The position numbers and the translations under genes are program-made. Of a DNA stretch of 34,463 bases, positions 14,573-24,990 are shown one piece after another. The stretch is from Candidatus Omnitrophota bacterium (lineage in GTDB: Bacteria; Omnitrophota; 4484-213). The stretch is from contig JAGGUG010000007.1 of the NCBI GenBank assembly GCA_021158625.1, forward strand, positions 1 through 34,463, in the 5' to 3' direction. Positions within the stretch are counted from its first letter, which is position 1, and each line of letters starts with the position of its first letter. Below the pieces are notes generated by a model, which searched no databases, was not told the DNA's origin, and saw nothing but the letters and a program-made list of their open reading frames with translations.

Positions 14573-16993
14573 CTACTCCTCTTCAATCACCTTTGCTACC
14601 GCCACCACTTTGTCGCCGGGTTTTAAAGAAACCAACCTTACCCCTTGCGTATTCCTGCTAATCGTTCTAATCTCGCTGGTGGCTGTGCGCACCACCATCC
14701 CCTGCGCAGTAATCAAAATCAACTCGTCCCTATCATTCACCGTCTTTACGCTCACCACATTTCCATTCCTTTTGGTGGTCTTGATATTTATTATTCCCTT
14801 GCCGCCGCGAGATTGCTTTCTATAGGCAGAAAACTCTGTGCGTTTGCCAAAACCCTCTTCAGTAACAGTAAGAATAGTAGCGTTTTTTTCTACGAGCTCC
14901 AAAGAAATCAACTTATCATCCTTGCTTAACCTAATACCTCGGACCCCTTTGGACGCTCTGCCAGTCGCCCTCACCTCTTTTTCGCTAAATCTAATTGCCT
15001 TTCCTTTTTGGCTGGCCAAAAATATCTCATCTTCCCCCCGGCTAATTTTACATCCTATCAATTCATCATCCTTATCCAAATCAATAGCCACAATCCCTCC
15101 CTTACGCGGGTGGCTATAACTTCTTAATTCTGTTTTTTTCACTAAACCGTTCCGGGTAGCCAAAAGCAGGTAGCCCTCCTCAAAACCCTTTACACATATG
15201 CACGAAGCAATCAACTCTCCGGGCGAAAGCTGGAGAAGATTTACAATTGCCCTTCCTTTAGCCATTCTCCCAGCCTCAGGAATCTCAAATACCTTCAGCC
15301 AGTAAACCCTTCCTTTATTGGTAAAAAATAAAATGTAATCGTGAGTGGAAGCAACAAATATATTCTCTAAAAAGTCCTTATCCCTTATCTCAGCCGCCGT
15401 AACCCCCTTGCCACCCCGTCTCTGCCGACGGTAGTGGCTCACCGGGAATCTCTTGATATATCCTAAGTGACTAATAGTAACCAGAACATTCTGCTTGGCA
15501 ATGAGATCCTCAATTTCTAAATCTTCCTCCTCGGCTAAAATCTCTGTCCTTCTTTCATCGCCAAATTTCTCTTCTATCTCGCTTAATTCCTGTTTTATGA
15601 GTTCCCTGACTTTTTGTTTACTCTTTAAGATCAATTTATATTCTTCTATCTTTTTAAGCAGCTCCAGATATTCCTCCTTTATTTTTTTCTTTTCCAGAGC
15701 AGTCAAGCGTTGAAGTTGCATCTCTAAGATTGCCTTTGCCTGGGGCTCGCTCAAAGAAAATTTTTTGATTAAATTTATCTTTGCTTCCTCTACTGTCTTG
15801 GAATTCTTGATTGTTTGAATAACCTCATCTAAATTATTCAGAGCAACGGTTAACCCTTCTAAAATATGGGCGCGTTTCTCGGCTTTCTCTAATTCAAATC
15901 GGGTGCGCCGCGTAATAACATCCTCGCGGTGCTCAATAAAACAATTGAGCATTTGCTTCAGATTCAAAACCAGAGGCTTGCCTTTCACCAGAGCAAGCAT
16001 AATTATACCGAATGTGGAGCGCAGCTGCGTTTGTTTATAGAGCTGATTTAGAACAACCTGGCTATTCGCATCTTTCTTTAATTGAATAACAATGCGCATC
16101 CCCTCCCGGTCGGACTCATCGCGCACATCACTAACTCCCTCAACCCTCTTAGCCTGCACAAGAGCAGCGATACTTTTAATAAGTTCGGCCTTATTCACCT
16201 GATAAGGAATCTCACTAATAATAATCGTCTCCCTGCCTTTTTCTTTCTCGATCCCTGCTCGCCCCTGAATCTTTATCACTCCCCTGCCTGTAGTATATGC
16301 TTGCTTAATTCCCTCTCTACCACAGATAATCCCGCCGGTGGGAAAATCAGGACCCTCTATTCTGGTCATCAGCTTATCTATAGAAACCTCAGGTTCATCT
16401 AAAAGCAGATTAAGCCCTTGGATAACCTCGCTCAGATTATGCGAGGGGATATTCGTAGCCATCCCTACAGCAATCCCCGAAGAGCCGTTAATCAGCAAAT
16501 TGGGAATTCTGGCTGGTAGAACCGAAGGCTCAGTTAAACTATTGTCAAAATTGGGGACAAAATCAACCGTGTTTTTATCGATATCCAAAAGAAGCTGGTC
16601 GGTAATCCTTTGCATTCGCGCCTCAGTATATCTCATCGCCGCCGGGGCATCCCCGTCGATTGACCCAAAATTACCTTGCCCGTCAATTAAGGGGTATCTT
16701 AGAGAAAAATCCTGAACCATTCGCACCAGAGAATCATACACAGCGACATCACCGTGAGGATGGAATTTCCCCAGTGTCTCTCCAACTATGCGGGCGCATT
16801 TTTTATAGGGCTTATTGTGTTCAAGTCCTAAGCCCTGCATTGCATAAAGAATCCTGCGGTGCACCGGTTTCAAGCCATCACGCACATCGGGAAGTGCTCT
16901 CCCCACGATTACACTCATTGAGTAATCAAGGTAAGAGCTTTTCATCTCGTCTTCTATGCAAACTGGAACTATCTTTTCTTTTTGGGTGTACAT
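14573..16993 (-). CDS. gyrA: DNA gyrase subunit A
   Basis: MYTQKEKIVPVCIEDEMKSSYLDYSMSVIVGRALPDVRDGLKPVHRRILYAM, AAMRYTEARM, QRRGGKGV. Likely start 16993; the tracked start at 17059 lies in a repeat. Confidence 0.97.
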   Translation of the reverse strand: MYTQKEKIVPVCIEDEMKSSYLDYSMSVIVGRALPDVRDGLKPVHRRILYAMQGLGLEHNKPYKKCARIVGETLGKFHPHGDVAVYDSLVRMVQDFSLRYPLIDGQGNFGSIDGDAPAAMRYTEARMQRITDQLLLDIDKNTVDFVPNFDNSLTEPSVLPARIPNLLINGSSGIAVGMATNIPSHNLSEVIQGLNLLLDEPEVSIDKLMTRIEGPDFPTGGIICGREGIKQAYTTGRGVIKIQGRAGIEKEKGRETIIISEIPYQVNKAELIKSIAALVQAKRVEGVSDVRDESDREGMRIVIQLKKDANSQVVLNQLYKQTQLRSTFGIIMLALVKGKPLVLNLKQMLNCFIEHREDVITRRTRFELEKAEKRAHILEGLTVALNNLDEVIQTIKNSKTVEEAKINLIKKFSLSEPQAKAILEMQLQRLTALEKKKIKEEYLELLKKIEEYKLILKSKQKVRELIKQELSEIEEKFGDERRTEILAEEEDLEIEDLIAKQNVLVTISHLGYIKRFPVSHYRRQRRGGKGVTAAEIRDKDFLENIFVASTHDYILFFTNKGRVYWLKVFEIPEAGRMAKGRAIVNLLQLSPGELIASCICVKGFEEGYLLLATRNGLVKKTELRSYSHPRKGGIVAIDLDKDDELIGCKISRGEDEIFLASQKGKAIRFSEKEVRATGRASKGVRGIRLSKDDKLISLELVEKNATILTVTEEGFGKRTEFSAYRKQSRGGKGIINIKTTKRNGNVVSVKTVNDRDELILITAQGMVVRTATSEIRTISRNTQGVRLVSLKPGDKVVAVAKVIEEE

Positions 16994-17019
16994 CTCCTCC
17001 TCGCTCGTTTCACTCACTC

Positions 17020-19631
<2,612 letters not shown>

Positions 19632-19673
19632 TTAGAAAAAGGTTTTTAATCTGTGTAATCAAACATCCTTTCT

Positions 19674-19973
19674 TTAAAGGATGTTTCCTATCCTAAACCT
19701 TATCTCCACCAAAAACTCATTCCCTAACGCTTCTTCTATCTTATTTTTCCATTCTTCTTTATTAAAATTTAGATTGGACAGCCATGGTGAACTATCTACC
19801 GCAACTATTAAATCAATCTTCTTTTTACCTCTTCTTATCTCTTTTAATTTGCTGTGCTTCTGGGCTATTAACGGAACAACCTCTTCCCAGATACGCTGAA
19901 TATCCTCTCTCTTCTCACCTTTTATTTGCTCAATAACCTCATCAACTACATCCTTTAAAAGTTGCGGCTGCAT
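19674..19973 (-). CDS. DUF721 (DciA-like) protein
   Basis: 99 aa; DIQRIWEEVVPLIAQKHSKLKEIRRGKKKIDLIVAVDSSPWLSNLNFNKEEWKNKI; directly upstream of gyrB. Confidence 0.75.
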   Translation of the reverse strand: MQPQLLKDVVDEVIEQIKGEKREDIQRIWEEVVPLIAQKHSKLKEIRRGKKKIDLIVAVDSSPWLSNLNFNKEEWKNKIEEALGNEFLVEIRFRIGNIL

Positions 19974-19982
19974 TTTTGGAGA

Positions 19983-20504
19983 TTAATTAAAAAAATCTTT
20001 AAATAAGAAAACAAATCCGGATGGAGAGATCACAAAAATTCCTATTTTAGCTAATTCTTTCTTTTTTAATAAAAAATCATTATCTAAAGTTATAAAAAAA
20101 TCATTATTGCGTGAATCATGAATAGATAGATGTCTAACATCTAAATAGTGCTTCTCTTTCTTATAATTCTTACCAAACAAGATTTGCTTAACAAGATCTT
20201 CTCTTGGTTCAGCTCCTAAATGATTTACTCCTAATTTACCTAAAGTGGGACTACCTAAAATCATTGGACCGGAATTTTTCTGATATTCTTCTGCTTTAAC
20301 AGTCCTCTCCAATGCTGCTTCTTTCTCCTTTTCAGGTAAACCTTCTATTGCGTTCCTGGATCCCTTCACGACATCCGCATCAAAAGCATCAGCATATTCT
20401 ATTTCCAGAAGTCCCTTTTGGAACCAAGAATTAATTTTATCAACTTCCGGAAATGGCTTTCTATTTATTAAGCCTGTATCTAATGAAACCTTAAATTTTT
20501 TCAT
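19983..20504 (-). CDS. PIN-domain-like protein
   Basis: 173 aa; N-terminal KVSLDTGLINRKP, C-terminal DSRNNDFFITLDNDFLLKKKELAKIGIFVISP, consistent with PIN acidic positions. Confidence 0.6.
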   Translation of the reverse strand: MKKFKVSLDTGLINRKPFPEVDKINSWFQKGLLEIEYADAFDADVVKGSRNAIEGLPEKEKEAALERTVKAEEYQKNSGPMILGSPTLGKLGVNHLGAEPREDLVKQILFGKNYKKEKHYLDVRHLSIHDSRNNDFFITLDNDFLLKKKELAKIGIFVISPSGFVFLFKDFFN

Positions 20505-20604
20505 ATAACAAAGTATAACAAACTATTGTATAAAATTACCTTCTGGATACCAAAGCTATATTGAATATAACACCCTCTGTGTTTGCGAAACGCTGCCATT
20601 GGTA

Positions 20605-20880
20605 TTACCCTATCTGCAATTCTTCCTTAACCCTCTCCGAAAGAACCATCTTCACAAAAGATTGATAAGGAATATCATTTTTATGAGCAAGCGTCTTTAA
20701 AGACTCAATTAGCGAGCTAGGCAATCTAATAGAAACAGTTTTTAAAGAAGGCTTTAAATCTGAAAACAAAATTCTTTCTCCTTTGCTGTAATCAACGAAA
20801 TCTGTAGAATCGTGTTCTGCCCAAAACCTCCGCTCATCATTTTCACTCTTGAATTTAGGAATGACTTTTTTGGCTCTCAT
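20605..20880 (-). CDS. BrnA/CopG-type antitoxin
   Basis: Likely start MRAKKVIPKFKSENDERRFWAEHDSTDFVDYSKGERI at 20880; SIRLPSSLIESLKTLAHKNDIPYQSFVKMVL ribbon-helix-helix-like region. Confidence 0.85.
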   Translation of the reverse strand: MRAKKVIPKFKSENDERRFWAEHDSTDFVDYSKGERILFSDLKPSLKTVSIRLPSSLIESLKTLAHKNDIPYQSFVKMVLSERVKEELQIG

Positions 20881-21163
20881 AATAGCACCTCCGTTCTTTC
20901 TTTGACATATCCCTTGCAGAGATAATACGAATTTTATCGCCACGAGGAGTAAAAACCAAAAATAACAGACGCCCCCTGTTCGTTTTTCCTAAAACATAAT
21001 GTCGTTCTTCACCCTTTGAATGGGCTTTATCTGGGAATACTACCAAGGGAATATTAAAGAAAATCTCTTCGCACTCTGCATCAAGGACCCTGTGTTTAAT
21101 CCAATTTTTATTCTTATTTCCCTCGTCCCAATCAAACCCTGCGAATTTTGATAAAATCTTCAA
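20855..21163 (-). CDS. BrnT-family toxin
   Basis: 102 aa; FDWDEGNKNKNWIKHRV, FPDKAHSKGEERHYVLGKTNRGRLLFLVFTPRGDKIRIISARDMSKKERRCY. Confidence 0.9.
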   Translation of the reverse strand: MKILSKFAGFDWDEGNKNKNWIKHRVLDAECEEIFFNIPLVVFPDKAHSKGEERHYVLGKTNRGRLLFLVFTPRGDKIRIISARDMSKKERRCYYESQKSHS

Positions 21164-21268
21164 GATTTATTCCTCTTGAAATTACTTTACCCCGGTAGAA
21201 AACCCCGCGCTTTCTAACAGGATTTACTTTAGGGTGGAGCAATAGAATCTGAGCCTACAGCTTGGGGC

Positions 21269-22375
21269 TTACTCTATCTGCATCGGCATCAACACATAAG
21301 TGAAACTCTCTGCCCTAAATACCCCAGGTTTCTCGCTCTCCTCTAAACTTAATGTCAATTTCTCAAAGGGAATACTGCGAAACATATCCAATAGATAATG
21401 TGGATTAAAACCAATGGTAATCTCTTCTCCTTGATATTCCACGCCAATTTCTTCCTTTGCCTCTCCTAAATCCGGAGTCTCGCTACTGATGAGCATCTTA
21501 TTTTTAGATAGATTAATCTTTATTAAAGAAGATGTAGGAGAACTCAACAAACTCACCCGGCGGGTAGCCGCAAAAATCTCTTCTTTGCTTAACTCAACGA
21601 GTTTATTACTCTCCGAAGGAATAACCTGCTCATAATCGGGAAAGTCCCCTTCAATCAGACGGGAAATTATTGTTGTCCTACCAACAACAAAAGCAATTTG
21701 ATTCTCAATGAGATAAATCTGCACTTCCCCTTCTTCGCCCAACAATCTGTTTAACTCTCGCACTGCTTTTATAGGCAGAATTACTCCCTTCCTCCATAAA
21801 TTCCCTTCTGCTTCCTCTGTCTCTTTTTCGACTAAAGCGAGCCGGCGGCCATCGGTAGCCACTAATTTTAATTTTCCATCTTTAACAACAAATAAAATTC
21901 CATTAAGAACATAACGGCTTTCTTCATTAGAAACTGCAAAGGCAGTCATCGTAAGTAAAGCCTTGAGTTCATTCTGAGAGAGAAGAAGCCTTTCCTTATT
22001 CTCGGTAGAAAAAGAAGGAAGCTGAGGAAAATCATCCGCAGGTAGCCCCATTATCCGATAGAATACCCTCCCGGCTTCAAGTTGAATAATGTTATTTTTC
22101 TTAACAGAAATAGTTATCTCCTCATCGGGCAACTCGCGAGCAATATCGCTAATTTTCTTAGCCGGAATAGTAACTGAACCCCCCTCCTCAACCGTCGCTC
22201 CCTCTATTGAGGCAGAAATTCCCATCTCCAAATCAGTCCCGCTGAATTTGAGCCTTCCTTCTTCGGCTTCAAGCAAGATATTAGATAGAATAGGCAAAGT
22301 TGCTCGCGGGTTGATTACATTACTTACCTTCTGAATCCCCTCTCTCAACAAACTCCTTCTGCACTTAATGTTCAT
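21269..22375 (-). CDS. dnaN: DNA polymerase III beta subunit (sliding clamp)
   Basis: 368 aa; MNIKCRRSLLREGIQKVSNVINPRATLPILSNILLEAEEGRLKFSGTDLEMGI, VATDGRRLALVE, C-terminal FTYVLMPMQIE. Confidence 0.97.
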   Translation of the reverse strand: MNIKCRRSLLREGIQKVSNVINPRATLPILSNILLEAEEGRLKFSGTDLEMGISASIEGATVEEGGSVTIPAKKISDIARELPDEEITISVKKNNIIQLEAGRVFYRIMGLPADDFPQLPSFSTENKERLLLSQNELKALLTMTAFAVSNEESRYVLNGILFVVKDGKLKLVATDGRRLALVEKETEEAEGNLWRKGVILPIKAVRELNRLLGEEGEVQIYLIENQIAFVVGRTTIISRLIEGDFPDYEQVIPSESNKLVELSKEEIFAATRRVSLLSSPTSSLIKINLSKNKMLISSETPDLGEAKEEIGVEYQGEEITIGFNPHYLLDMFRSIPFEKLTLSLEESEKPGVFRAESFTYVLMPMQIE

Positions 22376-22395
22376 GTGACACCTCCTTTCCTTCC

Positions 22396-22493
22396 TCGCC
22401 GAATCCTTATAGAGGCGATAGAGAACTTGCCTCTAATTATACTTGAAGGTGAGAGCCTGCCTGTGCCCCTAAGGGTAAGCGAAGCGAAGGATA
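22396..22493. repeat. Two-hairpin dispersed element, copy A5
   Basis: tcgccgaatccttatagaggcgatagagaacttgcctctaattatacttgaaggtgagag; continues with aggataaaagcatagtta as in A4. Confidence 0.8.
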
Positions 22494-22518
22494 AAAGCAT
22501 AGTTAACAAAAATTACTT

Positions 22519-22908
22519 TCATTCCTCTTCCTTCCTCAATCTACTCAACAATTTCTTAAAATACTCCACATAATCAAAAAGCCGAGAATAGACCTCTTCT
22601 GCATATTTTTCTTTATAAACATGTGCCGTAAGATTGCGGTCGTCTAACATCTTCAGCCAAGTTTCATCGTAATCAATTAATTTAATCTGAAAAGCGGCTT
22701 TAAAACAAGCTCTGGGGGAAAAACATTCTACGCCCTCTTCTTTCGCATATACTTTAATACACTTCTAGCTTAAATCAAAGCAAAGCTCAAATCTCTTTAT
22801 TGCAGAATCGCGCACAACTTCTGTCTTCTCCAATTTTAAAACTTCCTGTAATTTTAAAATTGCTTTTCCAAAATCTTCTAACAAAGGATTATCTGATATA
22901 CTCTGCAT
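22519..22908 (-). pseudogene. HI0074-like HEPN/nucleotidyltransferase-substrate-binding protein with in-frame TAG at codon 48
   Basis: MQSISDNPLLEDFGKAILKLQEVLKLEKTEVVRDSAIKRFELCFDLS*KCIKVYAKEEGVECFSPRACFKAAFQIKLIDYDETWLKMLDDRNLTAHVYKEKYAEEVYSRLFDYVEYFKKLLSRLRKEEE*; frame otherwise intact over 130 codons; TAG at 22765-22767. Confidence 0.8.
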
Positions 22909-23197
22909 ATTTCAATGCCTCCTTTTTAAACTTTTCTGGGACCTCTTTAAAATCAACAAGGTCAAATTTATAAAGTGTGGGCAGATTATCCAATTCCTCT
23001 TCTATCTCTAATTTTGCTTGAATGGGCATCTTTTTTGGTCCTTCTATTCCGATGTCAATATCTGAACGATTGCTATTATCTTTTTTTACTCTTGAGCCAA
23101 AAAAGAAAACCTTATAAGAATTCAAATCCAAGTATCTGCCGATAATCTCCAAAATTTGCTTTTTTAATTTTCTTTCAGGATAAAATTCAATTTTCAT
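22889..23197 (-). CDS. Minimal nucleotidyltransferase, partner of the HI0074-like ORF
   Basis: 102 aa; KVFFFGSRVKKDNSNRSDIDIGIEG. Confidence 0.88.
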   Translation of the reverse strand: MKIEFYPERKLKKQILEIIGRYLDLNSYKVFFFGSRVKKDNSNRSDIDIGIEGPKKMPIQAKLEIEEELDNLPTLYKFDLVDFKEVPEKFKKEALKYAEYIR

Positions 23198-23252
23198 CTT
23201 TTACTATAACTCCGTTATAGTTGATTACAGCGATTAAGAAAGATTACGGCGA

Positions 23253-24116
23253 TTAAAATATTCTTTCCATCACTTCTTCAACTAAATTATTCTTACCCAA
23301 AGGCATAAGATGCACGCCCTGACAAAGAGGGCGCATCTGCTTGATTAACTCCAAGGCAATTCTTACTGTCTCCTTTTCTTTATCTATTGCTGTCTCTATT
23401 CTCTTCATAATCTCCTGGGGAATGGAAATTCCAGGTATATTTTTATTTAAGTAATCGGCTGCTTTGGGGCTTTTTAAAAAGATAATTCCAGCCAAAATTG
23501 GAACATTAAATTTTTCTACTTTTTTCATAAATTCGGCAAATTTAGAAACATTAAATATCGGCTGGGTTTGAAAAAACCTTACCCCCGCTCTGATTTTTCT
23601 CTCCATCTTGCTGATTTGAAAATCAAGATTTTCAGCATTGGGGTCAACAGCCGCCCCGCAAAAGAATTGCGGTGAACCCTGCAATTCCCTTTCGGCTAAA
23701 TCATAACCTTCTGCCATCTTTCTTATCATCTCTAAAATCCCTATGGAATCCAAATCAAACACCGGCTTTGCCTCTTTCTGATCACCGTAACTTGGAGGAT
23801 CACCGCTTAGGACAAGGATATTTCTAATCCCTAAAACAGAAGCACTCAGAATATCTGACTGCAAGGCTAAGCGATTGCGGTGGCTGCCGGTTATTTGAAA
23901 AATCGGCTCGCCACCTCTTTGTTTAATCAAATAAGATAGACAGAGCGACCCCAACCGCATCACCCCTCCAGCCATATCCGTAACATTAATTGCGTCTATT
24001 TTATCCTTTAAAGAATCAACAGCAGATAATGTTGACTGAACATTTGTTCCTTTGGGCGGAGTGACCTCGGCAGTAATTACAAACTTTCCTTTATCCAATT
24101 TCTCTTGAAAATTCAT
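23253..24116 (-). CDS. metF: Methylenetetrahydrofolate reductase
   Basis: 287 aa; FVITAEVTPPKGTNV, DAINVTDMAGGVMRLGSL, LVLSGDPPSYGDQ, CGAAVDPNAENLDFQISKMERKIRAGVRFFQTQPIF. Confidence 0.93.
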   Translation of the reverse strand: MNFQEKLDKGKFVITAEVTPPKGTNVQSTLSAVDSLKDKIDAINVTDMAGGVMRLGSLCLSYLIKQRGGEPIFQITGSHRNRLALQSDILSASVLGIRNILVLSGDPPSYGDQKEAKPVFDLDSIGILEMIRKMAEGYDLAERELQGSPQFFCGAAVDPNAENLDFQISKMERKIRAGVRFFQTQPIFNVSKFAEFMKKVEKFNVPILAGIIFLKSPKAADYLNKNIPGISIPQEIMKRIETAIDKEKETVRIALELIKQMRPLCQGVHLMPLGKNNLVEEVMERIF

Positions 24117-24137
24117 TATTAGCTAAATGATTACAAC

Positions 24138-24242
24138 GATTCGCCCCGTTAGATAGATATAAGAACATAAAAGAACCCTTATAAGAAAGAAATCTTACTA
24201 AATAATTCTTTCAAGAGAGAGTTATTATCTAACGGGGCGAAA
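24138..24242. repeat. MITE-like element with 16-bp terminal inverted repeats
   Basis: ttcgccccgttagata ... tatctaacggggcgaa with a non-palindromic AT-rich interior; no ORF. Confidence 0.75.
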
Positions 24243-24317
24243 TGACGATTACGGCGATGTACTTCGTTGTAATCCTACCTTTATGGGTGTAATCGCATTT
24301 TTTATCGCTGCAATCAA

Positions 24318-24461
24318 TTATTTATTCCCTAAAATTCTAAAAAGCGAAGTCCCGCAATCAGGGCATTTCCCCTTCATTGCCTTTCTACCATTCTTTAAGG
24401 TAACCTCCTGAGCGTCTTTCATCTCCTTCTTTGCCTTACATTTTACGCAATATGCTTCCAT
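24318..24461 (-). CDS. Small zinc-ribbon protein (DUF5679-like)
   Basis: Manual translation: MEAYCVKCKAKKEMKDAQEVTLKNGRKAMKGKCPDCGTSLFRILGNK*; two CxxC motifs. Below the ORF-track length cutoff. Confidence 0.8.
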   Translation of the reverse strand: MEAYCVKCKAKKEMKDAQEVTLKNGRKAMKGKCPDCGTSLFRILGNK

Positions 24462-24479
24462 TTTTTCACCCCCTCTTTC

Positions 24480-24617
24480 TTTATAGGGACGCCTTCCTTA
24501 TAGAGGCGATAGAGAAGTTGCCTCTAACAATACTTATAGAGAAGTTGTCCCCATATTACCTTTCCTTCCTCGCGAAGCGAGCCCTGTACCGTTCTGGTGC
24601 AGGGCGAGAGCCGAAGT
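24480..24617. repeat. Two-hairpin dispersed element, nested copy A6
   Basis: ttatagggacgccttccttatagaggcgatagagaagttgcctctaacaatacttatagagaagttgtccccatattacctt. Confidence 0.75.
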
Positions 24618-24634
24618 TCCCCGTTAAATAATTT

Positions 24635-24979
24635 TCATATCACCTTTCTTACTTCCTTCCCTATCTCATCCAAGCCAAACGGCTGTTTTTTTAGCTTAAT
24701 ACAGAGTTGCTTTAGTTGCTCTAAAGTCCCCATCAGGAGACAATCTGTTTCTTTAATCTTTCCGCTGATTACCTCTCGGTGCACGGCTGCCTCTGCCCCT
24801 AAAGAAAGTGCTTCCTGTTTTAAGATATTTGCCGCTTCTCTTTTAATTCCTTCTAATTTAATTATCCTGAACAAAGCCTTAGTTGCCATAATCTCAATTC
24901 CTCTTTTATCTACACCAATCTTTTTCAACTCCTGCCTAACCTCTTTCAGATTGTTTAAAAAGAGAATGGATATTCTCAC
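24635..24979 (-). CDS. Orphan N-terminal region of a dihydropteroate synthase-like (FolP) protein
   Basis: 114 aa; ANILKQEALSLGAEAAVHREVISGKIKETDCLLMGTLEQLKQLCIKLKKQPFGLDEIG resembles FolP N-terminal extensions; no catalytic barrel follows; located after ftsH, a common folP neighbourhood. Confidence 0.5.
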   Translation of the reverse strand: MRISILFLNNLKEVRQELKKIGVDKRGIEIMATKALFRIIKLEGIKREAANILKQEALSLGAEAAVHREVISGKIKETDCLLMGTLEQLKQLCIKLKKQPFGLDEIGKEVRKVI

Positions 24980-24990
24980 GCTTCACGGCT

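Noticed and set aside
24117-24320. T-box or riboswitch between the small zinc-ribbon gene and metF
   Set aside because: No recognisable SAM/cobalamin/T-box consensus; the structure is explained by MITE-like ends and the gattacagcgatta repeat.
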